Part shown: piece by piece, positions 35,345 through 43,454 of the stretch
Layout: every line of letters begins with the position of its first letter
How positions within the stretch are numbered: position 1 is the first letter of the stretch
Assembly (NCBI RefSeq): GCF_006715975.1
Contig: NZ_VFOF01000001.1
Span: forward strand, 1,064,001-1,128,000
DNA: 64,000 nucleotides
Direction: 5' to 3'
Source of the DNA: Zymomonas mobilis
Lineage (GTDB): Bacteria > Pseudomonadota > Alphaproteobacteria > Sphingomonadales > Sphingomonadaceae
Translations under genes and position numbers: made by a program
The notes under the pieces: model-generated
What the model saw: the letters and a program-made list of their open reading frames with translations, nothing else
Told to the model about the DNA's origin: nothing
Databases searched by the model: none

Positions 35345-35443
35345 GAGAAAGAACGCGGTTATATGAGTAACAATAGGACGGATAGGGGGGTATCCTTTGC
35401 TAGTTCAAGCCATCTAATGAGATAGGCTTTTAGCCAAGAATGG

Positions 35444-36331
35444 TTATTTGCGTAAAGGTAAAAGACGGGCAGGATTGACGGCCTTTAAACCATGCCTAAT
35501 TTCAAAATGAAGCTGTGGTCGAGGCGTGTTGCCGCTTTCTCCGGCAGAAGCGATAACTTCGCCTTTTCTGACAAAATCGCCATGTTTCACTTTGATATTA
35601 TCCAAATGGCCATAAACGGTTGTCCAGCCTTGGGCATGTTGGATCAGAATAACGCCGCCTAAAATAGAAATATGGGTTCCGGTATAGGCAACATGGCCAT
35701 CTTCTGCGGCAAAAATAGGCGATCCCATGGCCGCCGCGATATCAAGACCATTATTGACATGGCCGTTTTCTGTCCGACCATAGCTGCGAATAATAGAACC
35801 ACGGGCAGGCCAACCGAAATGAAGCGGCTGTCCAGCCTTTTCACTGTCGTGATTATGGGGGGTTGCAGGCTGTGCACCGCCGACAATTTGTTTCACATTC
35901 AGGTGGTTGTCGCGGGATTCTTCGCTGTGACTTTGAAGAGAAGCCGTCGGTAAGATCAGCTTCATACCTTCCCGAAGGCGATAGGGGGGCTGTAAATGGT
36001 TTAAGCTAATAATCCGTTGCCATGATATTTGGTAACGATGTGCCAGACTGAGGCCAGTATCACCGGACTGGACGATATAGGATGACTGCCCTTCGGGTAT
36101 CATCAATATTTGTCCAGCCTGTAAACGGTAAGGCGCTTTTAAATGATTATGGCTAATCAGGGATTCAGCCTTAACGCCAAGTCGATGCGCGATACCGTTC
36201 AGGGTTTCGCCTGACCTTACATGGTAGACATCCGAAGCCGCCGCATGGCCATAGGTCGGTAAAGCCATGCTGCCCAAAAAGAGGGCAAGGCAAAGGCCGG
36301 ATATCTTCCATAAAGGCAGGCTTTTTATCAT
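35444..36331 (-). CDS. NlpD-like LysM/LytM protein, probably a non-catalytic amidase activator
   Basis: A 295-residue exported protein: signal peptide (LWKISGLCLALFLGSMALPTYGHA), two LysM peptidoglycan-binding repeats at about 35-78 and 84-128 (YHVRSGETLNGIAHRLGV, YIVQSGDTGLSLAHRYQI), a linker, and an M23/LytM domain. Two zinc-site histidines are replaced: NNGLDIAA instead of HxGxD, and QLHFEIRH instead of HLHFE. This pattern matches NlpD/EnvC activators that switch on cell-wall amidases. The start overlaps the surE stop (TAATG), the widespread surE-nlpD linkage. Confidence 0.9.
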   Translation of the reverse strand: MIKSLPLWKISGLCLALFLGSMALPTYGHAAASDVYHVRSGETLNGIAHRLGVKAESLISHNHLKAPYRLQAGQILMIPEGQSSYIVQSGDTGLSLAHRYQISWQRIISLNHLQPPYRLREGMKLILPTASLQSHSEESRDNHLNVKQIVGGAQPATPHNHDSEKAGQPLHFGWPARGSIIRSYGRTENGHVNNGLDIAAAMGSPIFAAEDGHVAYTGTHISILGGVILIQHAQGWTTVYGHLDNIKVKHGDFVRKGEVIASAGESGNTPRPQLHFEIRHGLKAVNPARLLPLRK

Positions 36332-37095
36332 TAGGCCAGAATATCCGTGAGCGGTTGCAGCGACGCGACATCGGTCAGATTAGGGGCAAGCGGCGTGACC
36401 GTGACATAATTCTGGTAAGACAGGTCAAGATCACCATTACGGTTATCTTTACTGATCGCTTCACCCAAAGCGAGCCAATACCAATCCTTACCACGCGGAT
36501 CGACGCCTTTTTCAATATTCAGGCGGCCATAGTCACGATGACCTTGCGCAACAACCTGGATCCCTTTGACATCATCATTTTCGCAAGCCGGAAAATTGAC
36601 ATTGTAAAAGGTGCGGTTTGGCAAAGGAGAGTCAATCAGTTGTCTGATGACTTTTTCACCCCAGCTAATCGCGGTATCGAAAGAAAGTGCGCCATTTTTG
36701 AAATCAGGCGAATAGACCTGACTAAGACCGATTGAACGGATACCTGCAATGGCACCTTCCATGGCGGCTGAAACCGTACCGGAATAAGTCACATCTTCTG
36801 CCAAATTGGCACCGTGATTGATACCGGACAGCACGAGGTCAGGCGGATTATTTTTCATAATCTCTTTAATACCCATAACCACCGAGTCAGATGGGGTGCC
36901 TGATACCGAGAAATGCCGATCGTCATGTTTATAAAGACGGCTCGGCAGGCTTAAAGTTAAGGAATGCGCCATGCCAGAACGCTCTTTATCAGGCGCAACG
37001 ACTGTCACATCATCCGAAATTTTAAGAGCGATTTCTTCCAGAATTTTGATACCTTGCGCCGAGATACCGTCATCATTGGTGATCAGAATACGCAT
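36331..37095 (-). CDS. surE: 5'/3'-nucleotidase SurE
   Basis: Metal-dependent nucleotidase that also acts on short polyphosphate. Signatures: [16 protein letters not shown] with metal ligands Asp8 and Asp9, [14 protein letters not shown] with Ser40, and [26 protein letters not shown] with the Asn ligand. 254 residues. Start and stop overlap serS and the nlpD-like gene by one base each (TAATG on both sides), giving a tightly coupled serS-surE-nlpD operon. A pcm gene, often found between surE and nlpD, is missing. Confidence 0.97.
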   Translation of the reverse strand: MRILITNDDGISAQGIKILEEIALKISDDVTVVAPDKERSGMAHSLTLSLPSRLYKHDDRHFSVSGTPSDSVVMGIKEIMKNNPPDLVLSGINHGANLAEDVTYSGTVSAAMEGAIAGIRSIGLSQVYSPDFKNGALSFDTAISWGEKVIRQLIDSPLPNRTFYNVNFPACENDDVKGIQVVAQGHRDYGRLNIEKGVDPRGKDWYWLALGEAISKDNRNGDLDLSYQNYVTVTPLAPNLTDVASLQPLTDILA

Positions 37096-38372
37096 TAGAG
37101 AATCTCCAGCTTGGTTATGCCGTTCATGTAAGGGTGCAGCACTTCTGGAATGGTTACCGTGCCGTCTTCTTCCTGATAATTCTCAAGAATAGCGACCAAA
37201 GTCCGCCCGACAGCAAGACCAGAACCGTTCAATGTGTGAACAGCCGCAGTCCCTTTGCCTTCTTCTGGACGGTAACGCGCGCCCATACGTCTGGCCTGGA
37301 AAGCACCACAATCTGAAATGCTGCTGATTTCCCGATAACAATTCTGTCCAGGCAGCCATACTTCAAGATCATATGTCCGCGTGGCCGAAAAGCCCATGTC
37401 ACCGGTGCATAACAACACACGCCGATAAGGCAGATTTAGGCTTTGCAGGATATGTTCGGCACATTCGACCATCCGCATTTGTTCTGCGGTCGATTGTTCC
37501 GGCGTTGTAATCGCTACCATTTCCACCTTGTCGAACTGATGCTGGCGGATCAGGCCTCTTGTATCGCGACCGGCAGCACCTGCTTCAGCTCTAAAACAAG
37601 GGGTTAATGCGGTAAAGCGTAAGGGGAGCTCTTTTTCATCCAGAATAGATTCCCGAACGATATTGGTCAGGCACACTTCGGCCGTTGGAATAAGCCAGCG
37701 GTCATCCGTTGTATGAAATAAATCTTCTTCGAATTTGGGAAGCTGACCTGTTCCAAAAAGCGCATGGTCACGTACTAAAAGCGGTGGCGCAATTTCAGTG
37801 AAGCCATTGGTTTCGGTTTGGCAATTCAGCATATACTGGCCAATAGCCCGATTAAGGCGCGCCATAGCCCCTTTCATCAAAGCAAAACGCGCACCAGACA
37901 TGGCGGCGGCGGTATCAAAATCCAGCCCTAATGCAGGGGCAAAATCAGCATGTTCTTTGGGTTTGAAAGTAAATTGGCGCGGTTCGCCCCAACGAAAGAC
38001 TTCTTTATTGTCCTGTTCGTCTTTTCCTTCGGGGACATCTTCGGCTGCCAAATTAGGAATAGCCGATAAAAATCGCTGGAGCTTTTCGCCGATTGCGGCT
38101 TCATCGCTTTCCAGTGCGGTCATCTTTTCCTTGATGGCGGAGACTTCAGCCTTCATTCCTTCGGCTTTGTCTTTTTCGCCTTGCTTCATAGCTTGTCCGA
38201 TTTGGCGGGATACTTCATTGCGTTTGGTTTGCAATGTCTGAAGTTCCAATGCCAATGCACGGCGCGCGCCATCCATCTCAAGAACGGTCTCGGAAACGGG
38301 TTCAAACCCCCGACGGGATAAAGCCTTATCAAAATTTTCAGGCTCTGAACGGATTAGTCTTATATCATGCAT
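37095..38372 (-). CDS. serS: Serine-tRNA ligase
   Basis: Class II aminoacyl-tRNA synthetase. The N-terminal coiled-coil arm spans about 25-105 ([25 protein letters not shown]), motif 2 is [26 protein letters not shown], and motif 3 is [20 protein letters not shown] near the end. The ATG at 38372 ([14 protein letters not shown]) fits the family start and has AGGA upstream. An ATG 21 codons earlier adds an unrelated hydrophobic stretch. 425 residues. First gene of the serS-surE-nlpD operon. Confidence 0.96.
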   Translation of the reverse strand: MHDIRLIRSEPENFDKALSRRGFEPVSETVLEMDGARRALALELQTLQTKRNEVSRQIGQAMKQGEKDKAEGMKAEVSAIKEKMTALESDEAAIGEKLQRFLSAIPNLAAEDVPEGKDEQDNKEVFRWGEPRQFTFKPKEHADFAPALGLDFDTAAAMSGARFALMKGAMARLNRAIGQYMLNCQTETNGFTEIAPPLLVRDHALFGTGQLPKFEEDLFHTTDDRWLIPTAEVCLTNIVRESILDEKELPLRFTALTPCFRAEAGAAGRDTRGLIRQHQFDKVEMVAITTPEQSTAEQMRMVECAEHILQSLNLPYRRVLLCTGDMGFSATRTYDLEVWLPGQNCYREISSISDCGAFQARRMGARYRPEEGKGTAAVHTLNGSGLAVGRTLVAILENYQEEDGTVTIPEVLHPYMNGITKLEIL

Positions 38373-38667
38373 AGTCCTGCCTATGACAATGCTGTAAATC
38401 GAACGCAAGACCGTATAAAAAAATCCATAGTCCATCTATTTTAAAAACGGTATTTAATACTATGATACTTCTCTATCTTGTCTGATCGGATTCCCCTGTT
38501 TAATACACTTCAAGAGTCGTGACGTGGTTGGCCATATAACAGAGAATTCTCTGTCTTGTAGTTAGCACGCATTTATAGAGTGAAGCCTGTTTCTGCCCGG
38601 AATGATCCTTCCAGATGAACCGTGCAGCGAAAAGGTGGTTGCCAGCTTTAAAAAGGGAGCAAAGTAT
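38373..38667. other. Divergent spacer between serS and dksA
   Basis: About 295 bases, AT-rich near serS. The part from 38602 could be read as a 22-codon in-frame extension of dksA, but a better ribosome-binding site (AAGGGAG) lies directly before the internal ATG. It should contain promoters for both operons. I see no clear repeats or structured RNA. Confidence 0.5.
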
Positions 38668-39153
38668 ATGGCATCTAATTTCACTGCTTCTAAGGTTGAT
38701 ACCAAAGGTATTAAAACCAGTGCTTTGGAAAAAGCGCCTTCTATCGCCGCCCCTGATGACTATCGGCCTTCACCGGATGAGCCGTTTATGAATGAACGGC
38801 AACAAGCCTATTTCCGTGAAAAACTGCTTAAATGGAAAGAGGCCATTCTGATTGAATCGCGCGGAACGCTTGCCCAATTGCGCCAAGAGTCGTTGAAAGA
38901 AGCAGACCTTACCGATCGGGCTTCAAGCGAAACAGACTGGTCAATCGAATTGCGGACGCGTGACCGGCAACGCAAACTCATTTCAAAAATTGATGCCGCT
39001 TTACGGCGAATCGATGAGGGGGAATATGGGTATTGTGAGGTTACGGGGGAACCTATCTCGCTGGCGCGTCTGGAAGCCCGCCCGATTGCAACAATGACGA
39101 TCGAAGCGCAGGAAAAGCACGAACGTCATGAGAGAGTGTCTCGGGAAGACTAA
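38668..39153 (+). CDS. dksA: RNA polymerase-binding transcription factor DksA
   Basis: ppGpp cofactor that enters the RNA polymerase secondary channel. The coiled coil is at about 50-110, with the tip motif DLTDRA (DxxDxA). The globular zinc-finger region keeps one cysteine (YGYCEVTGEPISLARLEARPIATMTIEAQEKHERHER). The other three are replaced, as is common in alphaproteobacterial DksA. The start at 38668 (MASNFTASK) gives 161 residues. A perfect 16-bp terminator follows. Confidence 0.93.
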   Translation: MASNFTASKVDTKGIKTSALEKAPSIAAPDDYRPSPDEPFMNERQQAYFREKLLKWKEAILIESRGTLAQLRQESLKEADLTDRASSETDWSIELRTRDRQRKLISKIDAALRRIDEGEYGYCEVTGEPISLARLEARPIATMTIEAQEKHERHERVSRED

Positions 39154-39160
39154 AACTTTT

Positions 39161-39197
39161 AAAAAGGACTTAAGTTGATCAACTTAAGTCCTTTTTT
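39161..39197 (+). terminator. Terminator after dksA
   Basis: A perfect 16-bp inverted repeat (39161-39176 with 39181-39196) around a GATC loop, starting with AAAAAGGACTT and ending in TTTTTT. It may also serve the convergent YdcH-family gene ending at 39211. Confidence 0.92.
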
Positions 39198-39210
39198 CTT
39201 TTCCCTTAAT

Positions 39211-39369
39211 TTATTTTAAAGAGAAAATATTTTCTTTAATTCGGAGCTTTTGTTTTTTTAGGCGGTTCATCACAGCAAAATCGGGGTTTGGACGGGTTGC
39301 TTCCGTTCGCAAGCGCGCATCAAGATCGGCATGTTTCGAAAAAAGTGCAGCGAGGTGACGATTTCTCAT
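39211..39369 (-). CDS. YdcH/DUF465-family small protein
   Basis: 52 residues: a short helical protein with HLAALFSKHADLDARLRTE and, after a Pro-rich turn, NRLKKQKLRIKENIFSL, the DUF465 signature LKKxKLxLKD. Start at 39369, behind GGGAG at a rather long spacing. A longer frame to 39519 has no similarity upstream of this Met. It is divergent from a second, related gene at 39571. Function of the family is not established. Confidence 0.8.
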   Translation of the reverse strand: MRNRHLAALFSKHADLDARLRTEATRPNPDFAVMNRLKKQKLRIKENIFSLK

Positions 39370-39570
39370 AACTGAAGAATCTCCCGTTAATGGTAGGCTG
39401 GATGCCCGAACAGGTGAAAGTAAACCACAGTTTGGCTGCGCTGTCCTGATACAAAATCTTTTTTGAAGATAAGCTGTATTTTTTACGCGACCAATATGGC
39501 ATAGAAGCAGGACTAGCACCCATGGTTTTCATGAAGGCGATATATTAAAACAGCTTTTAAAGGATTGATG

Positions 39571-39768
39571 ATGAACAATGACGCATTACTGGAGCAGCTT
39601 AACCTGCTACGTCAGGAACATCGGGATCTTGATATCGCTATTGACGCTTTGGCACTCAATAATCCGACTGAACAGCTACGTTTAGCTCGTATGAAAAAGA
39701 GAAAGCTTCGCCTAAAAGATGAAATTACCCTGATAGAAGACCAGTTGGTGCCGGATATTATCGCGTAA
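39571..39768 (+). CDS. YdcH/DUF465-family small protein (second copy)
   Basis: 65 residues: MNNDALLEQLNLLRQEHRDLD, then ARMKKRKLRLKDEITLIEDQL, the family's second helix with the KKRKLRLKDEI core. Start at ATG 39571 behind AAAGGA. ATG 39568 and TTG 39565 are also in frame. Paralogue of the divergent gene at 39211-39369. A terminator follows at 39801-39833. Confidence 0.85.
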   Translation: MNNDALLEQLNLLRQEHRDLDIAIDALALNNPTEQLRLARMKKRKLRLKDEITLIEDQLVPDIIA

Positions 39769-39800
39769 AGAATGATCCATTTTAGATTTTATTGATAGAA

Positions 39801-39833
39801 AAAAGGCCACATCCGTTAAAGATGCGGCCTTTT
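39801..39833. terminator. Bidirectional terminator between YdcH-family gene and hsp20
   Basis: AAAAGGCCACATC (39801-39813) pairs with GATGCGGCCTTTT (39821-39833) with one wobble and a 7-base loop. A and T runs at the outside suit both strands. Confidence 0.88.
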
Positions 39834-39863
39834 CTGGTTATTTTGAGAAGCGTTTTTATGCCG

Positions 39864-40352
39864 TTACGCGGCTTTTTGCTCAACTTTTGCATTGACGATA
39901 TCGCCCTCGATTTTGGGCTGATCGTCCTTTGCGGCGCCGATTTCAATTTTCCGTGGCTTCTTCTGTTCGGGAACCACGCGATCTAATTCAATATTCAACA
40001 GACCATTCTGATAATCGGCACCCACAATTTTGATTGTATCCGCTAACTGGAAGCGTCTTTCAAAACTACGTTTAGCAATGCCGCGATGCAGATATTCACG
40101 CCCTTCTTTGTTCGTCGTTTCGGTTGCGCGCCCCGTTATTGTCAGGACGTTTTCTTGCACGGTTACATCAAGTTCATCTTTGGAAAAACCGGCAACAGCC
40201 ATAGAAATGCAATAACGGTTCTCGGCTAGCTTTTCGATATTGTAGGGGGGAAAACTTTCACTTTCACCGCGAGAGGCCAAGTCAACGAGACGGTTAATAT
40301 TTTCAAAACCAACAGAAGAACGTAAGAAAGGGGTAAGATCAAAAGCACGCAT
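39864..40352 (-). CDS. Small heat-shock protein, Hsp20/alpha-crystallin family
   Basis: ATP-independent holdase that binds unfolding proteins. The 162-residue chain has a short N-terminal arm, the alpha-crystallin domain at about 35-130 (YNIEKLAENRYCISMAVAGFSKDELDVTVQENVLTITG, RSFERRFQLADTIKIVGADYQNGLLNIELDRVVPE), and a C-terminal tail with the PRKIEI anchor (IxI-type motif). It has a 5' leader with ROSE-like structure, so translation is probably temperature-controlled. Single gene on the minus strand. Confidence 0.95.
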   Translation of the reverse strand: MRAFDLTPFLRSSVGFENINRLVDLASRGESESFPPYNIEKLAENRYCISMAVAGFSKDELDVTVQENVLTITGRATETTNKEGREYLHRGIAKRSFERRFQLADTIKIVGADYQNGLLNIELDRVVPEQKKPRKIEIGAAKDDQPKIEGDIVNAKVEQKAA

Positions 40353-40470
40353 ATTTTCTAATCCTTATATTAAGCGACTAAATTACATTGTCTGCATTAT
40401 GCCAGACGAACAAGTTATATGCCGATTGGCCATATCTCTTGTTGAGATTGAGATAATATAGGAAAAAGTG
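40353..40470 (-). promoter_or_regulatory. ROSE-like RNA thermometer in the hsp20 leader
   Basis: On the minus strand, UCGCU (plus 40373-40377) sits 7 bases before the ribosome-binding AGGA (plus 40362-40365). UCGCU pairs with AGGA leaving the G bulged, the hallmark of ROSE elements, and outer A-U and G-U pairs extend the stem. Two upstream hairpins are visible: GTCTG/CAGAC (40390-40407) and GCC GATT GGC with flanking pairs (about 40417-40435). AGGA lies 9 bases before the ATG. The exact 5' end is not determined. A CTTGAAA on the minus strand near 40475 could be part of a heat-shock promoter, but spacing is poor. Confidence 0.7.
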
Positions 40471-40741
40471 ATTTCAAGATTTTTGGATAAATTTTTTTAT
40501 ATATTTTTGTCTATTTAATTTTAGGATGAATAGGCGCTTTTAAGAGGCTCCCTTAATATGAGAAAAACGGCGTATTTCCTTGGTGGTAGACTGCGAGGCA
40601 AGGCCTTTGCCAGAGATTAAAAAAGCCTCTGACAGAATAACCCGCCAGAGGCTTTGAGATAATAATCAAATAATAAATTTAGATACCGCAAACGATTATC
40701 CCACCCCAAGAAGGGGCAGGAATAATTGTTTGGAATTTTTG
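40471..40741. other. AT-rich spacer upstream of the hsp20 leader
   Basis: The stretch of 389 bases between hsp20 and the S10 peptidase stop holds the hsp20 promoter and leader, then A/T tracts around 40485-40530, and at the far end the peptidase terminator (40619-40655). I see no additional gene. Confidence 0.6.
40619..40655 (-). terminator. Terminator of the S10-type peptidase gene
   Basis: AAAGCCTCTG (40622-40631) and CAGAGGCTTT (40646-40655) form a 10-bp stem with a 14-base loop. Read on the minus strand the stem ends in six T. It is about 87 bases beyond the stop codon. Confidence 0.8.
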
Positions 40742-42337
40742 TTATTTGGTAGTCGTCTGGTCGTAGAATACGGAAATATCCTGTTTCATCTGATGCAGGG
40801 AGGCCGGATCTAAATAAACCATATGACCCGATGGATAATAACGGTAGCTGATATTGGCGCGTTGTGCCGGTTCAAGCATCATATGAGACAAGTCATATTC
40901 CGTTGCGAAAAAGGGCGTCGCCATATCGTAATACCCATTTAAAGAAAGAATTTTTAAATGAGGATTTTCGCGCATAGCGGCAGATAAATCGACCGCCACG
41001 TCAGGCATTTCCTGCGGGTAATGGGAATTCGGGGCTTTATGCTTCCAATCCCAGTTAAAGCCCGGCTGGCCATAAACACTGATACGATAATCAAGATTGC
41101 TCTGATATCCTAAGTCGCGACTGAGATAATCACTAAACAAAGCAAAGAAAGCACCAGAAACAGCGGTGCTAGAAGCATCGAATTCAGGACTTTCGCCAGC
41201 GGGTTCTGCATCGATACCCGTATAGCGGGCATCCAGACGGCCAGTGGTCAAATGCCGATCACGCAGCAATTCTTTCCGGAAAGCGCCTAATTCAACCCGA
41301 AGATTATTCAATTTGATAAATTCAGGAGAAAGACCCGTAAAGACAGCCATCTGTTGAGCAATCCGATTTTTCTCGGCTTCTGAAATCTGATCGCCTTTTT
41401 CTAAAGCAGCCGCATAATCTCCGGCAGCAAAAGCGCGAACCTGTTCCAAAAAGCTTTTGATGTCGGCAGGACGGTTGGCCAGTTTGTTGTGATACCATGC
41501 GGTTGCGGCATAGCTTGGCAAATAAGACTTATAAATCTGATCATATCCGGGCTGGCGGATACCGTAATTCAAAATAGATGAAAGCAAGATAACCCCGTTA
41601 AATTGCATTCCATCATTCTGTAACAAATTAATTAACTGGCCTGAACGGGTGGTGCCATAGCTTTCACCAAACAAGTATTTCGGGCTGCTCCAACGCTGAT
41701 TTTTATTTACATAGCGTTCAATGGTCTTAGCAAAGGCACGGGCATCCTGATCAACGCCCCAGAAAGCATCACCTTTCGTATCACCCAAAGGCCGAGAATA
41801 ACCGGCACCGATGGCATCAATAAAGACCAAATCAGATACATCGAGCATACTGTCAGGATTGGCGCCAAAGCTGTAGGGGGCAGGGCGGATAGTAACTGGA
41901 TCGGTCGTATTTACCTTTACCGGCGCAAATGATCCCACATGCAGCCACAAGGTAGAAGAACCGGGCCCACCGTTATAGAAGAAGGTAACCGGACGGCTTT
42001 TATCCGAATTTTTGTTGTTCACTGTATAGGCTGTATAAAAAACGCTGGCCGTGGGTTTTCCGTTGCCATCCCGTATAGTCAAGGTGCCTGCCGTTGCCTT
42101 GTAGTTAAGCTCTTTACCGTTAAGAGAGAAGCTATGTTCGGTCGTTTTTTCTTGTTCCGCGATCGGTGGTTTTGCCCAGTTTGATTGGATATCATCCGTC
42201 AAAGCAGGATTTTGCTCTTTATTTTCGACTTTTTTGTCGGAATCTTTTTTATTGCTGTGATTGTGGTCGGCCATCGCAGGCGAGACCAGCGTGCTGGCAG
42301 AAAATAATAAGGACGTCACAATAAGAGAAAAGCGCAT
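40742..42337 (-). CDS. Exported serine carboxypeptidase-like protein (peptidase S10 family)
   Basis: Alpha/beta-hydrolase peptidase of 531 residues with a signal peptide ending near SPAMA-DHNHS. After a His/Lys/Asp-rich stretch comes the hydrolase: NGGPGSS at 122-128 (oxyanion region), nucleophile Ser226 in FGESYGTT, Asp471 (NGYYDMATP) and His505 (YPSGHMVYLD). The ATG at 42337, behind AGGA, is preferred over the frame start 16 codons earlier. Probably periplasmic. Single gene with its own terminator. Substrate not known. Confidence 0.9.
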   Translation of the reverse strand: MRFSLIVTSLLFSASTLVSPAMADHNHSNKKDSDKKVENKEQNPALTDDIQSNWAKPPIAEQEKTTEHSFSLNGKELNYKATAGTLTIRDGNGKPTASVFYTAYTVNNKNSDKSRPVTFFYNGGPGSSTLWLHVGSFAPVKVNTTDPVTIRPAPYSFGANPDSMLDVSDLVFIDAIGAGYSRPLGDTKGDAFWGVDQDARAFAKTIERYVNKNQRWSSPKYLFGESYGTTRSGQLINLLQNDGMQFNGVILLSSILNYGIRQPGYDQIYKSYLPSYAATAWYHNKLANRPADIKSFLEQVRAFAAGDYAAALEKGDQISEAEKNRIAQQMAVFTGLSPEFIKLNNLRVELGAFRKELLRDRHLTTGRLDARYTGIDAEPAGESPEFDASSTAVSGAFFALFSDYLSRDLGYQSNLDYRISVYGQPGFNWDWKHKAPNSHYPQEMPDVAVDLSAAMRENPHLKILSLNGYYDMATPFFATEYDLSHMMLEPAQRANISYRYYPSGHMVYLDPASLHQMKQDISVFYDQTTTK

Positions 42338-42699
42338 CGGTAAATCCTGCTGTCTGGGAAGGGTTACATGACTTGTAAAAATCATTCGATTTTGTGGTTA
42401 ACGGTTAATTAGTCTTATAGCTTTCAATCTCTTTTTGAAACAATCTTTAAAATTCAAATTACATTGCAATAAAATGTTAATTTTTTCAGAATGTTTTTTC
42501 TGTATTTTTAGCTATTTAAAATCCAAAGTGATTTTTTAAAATCGCAATTGAAAGCCTTGTTTTTCAGGAATATTTTATACCGAATGGTAAAATAAATAGT
42601 ACTATTTATGGGTTATAAGACAACGGGAAGTGAATAAAAAAAAGCGCTCCCAGTTTCAAACCGAAAGCGCTTTTTTGTTTTAGAAGAAAATGGGGTAGA
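42338..42699. other. AT-rich gap between two minus-strand exported-protein genes
   Basis: 362 bases without a gene. The half next to the peptidase should carry its promoter: on the minus strand TTGTTT and TATAAG lie about 18 bases apart near 42440, a weak match. The centre is very A/T-rich with T tracts. The terminator of the next gene lies at 42638-42677. Confidence 0.5.
42638..42677. terminator. Terminator downstream of the low-complexity exported protein
   Basis: AAAGCGCT (42641-42648) and AGCGCTTT (42666-42673) form a stem with A-run on one side and T-run on the other, about 25 bases past the stop of the minus-strand gene. Confidence 0.75.
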
Positions 42700-43173
42700 T
42701 TATTTTTTACCGCCAGTGACATCTTTCCATGCGCCGGAGAAGGTCTTGCCGACGGTGTTAGCACCTTTCTTGATACCATTACCGGCTTTATCCGTGGTAT
42801 TTTCGATAGCACCGCCTGCTTTGTCGGCTGATCTTGCGATGGTATGACCCGCATTATCCGTAGCTGTTTCGGTGCTGCTTTTGGTCTTATCCCATGACTT
42901 ACCAAGAGCGTCGTTGCTCTTTCCGGTCGTTTTGCTGGCCGTTGATTTGGTCATTTTCCAGCTTTTTTTCGCAGAATGACGGACTTCATTCGTTGCACTT
43001 TTAGCACCGCTACTGGCTTCGTTGGCCGTATTTTTGATGCTGTTATCTGCCTTTTCGACAACGCCCTGATCCGCTGCAGTATAAGCGGCACCGGCCATGA
43101 CAGGGGAGAGACCAAAGGCTGCTGCGCCCAGAAGAAAACCCAAAACAGGTTTAGTCAGTCGGTTGCTGGACAT
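42700..43173 (-). CDS. Exported low-complexity, Lys/Thr/Ala/Asn-rich protein
   Basis: 157 residues from ATG 43173 (an ATG four codons earlier is also possible). A signal peptide (KPVLGFLLGAAAFGLSPVMAGA) precedes a hydrophilic chain full of short variations on ATN/DKAG/TKS: NTANEASSGAKSATNEVRHSAKKSWKMTKS, then ADKAGGAIENTTDKAGNGIKKG. It has few aromatic or hydrophobic residues and resembles LEA/YtxH-like stress proteins in composition, predicted helical or disordered. I do not recognise a defined family. Its terminator lies immediately downstream. Confidence 0.75.
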   Translation of the reverse strand: MSSNRLTKPVLGFLLGAAAFGLSPVMAGAAYTAADQGVVEKADNSIKNTANEASSGAKSATNEVRHSAKKSWKMTKSTASKTTGKSNDALGKSWDKTKSSTETATDNAGHTIARSADKAGGAIENTTDKAGNGIKKGANTVGKTFSGAWKDVTGGKK

Positions 43174-43454
43174 AGTAGAATGCATTCCTTTCGTGACAGA
43201 TATGTTCCGCTATTAAACCATAAACTTTAAGTTATGTTCCATTTCACAGAACATATGTAGATAGACTACGATAGATATGCTATATAAGCCGCATGCTTCT
43301 TTAAGAAAAATGATAAGGTTGCATGTCGTTTATTTAATATTTTTGTTACATTGAATCGAAGAAATATTTTTTCTTGATAAAAATTATTAAAAATCTAGCA
43401 CCGACGACACATCTGTCTTTAAGATAGATAAATATTTTGTTTAACCTATTGATT
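43174..43454. other. AT-rich divergent spacer between the exported protein and mscS
   Basis: About 280 bases, rich in A/T tracts, that should contain two divergent promoters. I see no structured RNA, repeat array or small gene with a credible ribosome-binding site. Confidence 0.5.

Noticed and set aside
38373-38435. 21-residue upstream extension of serS
   Set aside because: The internal ATG at 38372 gives the family-typical [14 protein letters not shown] start and has AGGA upstream. The extension has no similarity.
39370-39519. 50-residue N-terminal extension of the minus-strand YdcH-family gene
   Set aside because: The extension does not resemble any family member, and the 52-residue core is the normal size.
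40440-40500. Sigma-32 promoter for hsp20 (CTTGAAA near 40475 on the minus strand)
   Set aside because: The distance to the CCTATAT element is too short for a standard heat-shock promoter. I mention it only as a weak possibility.
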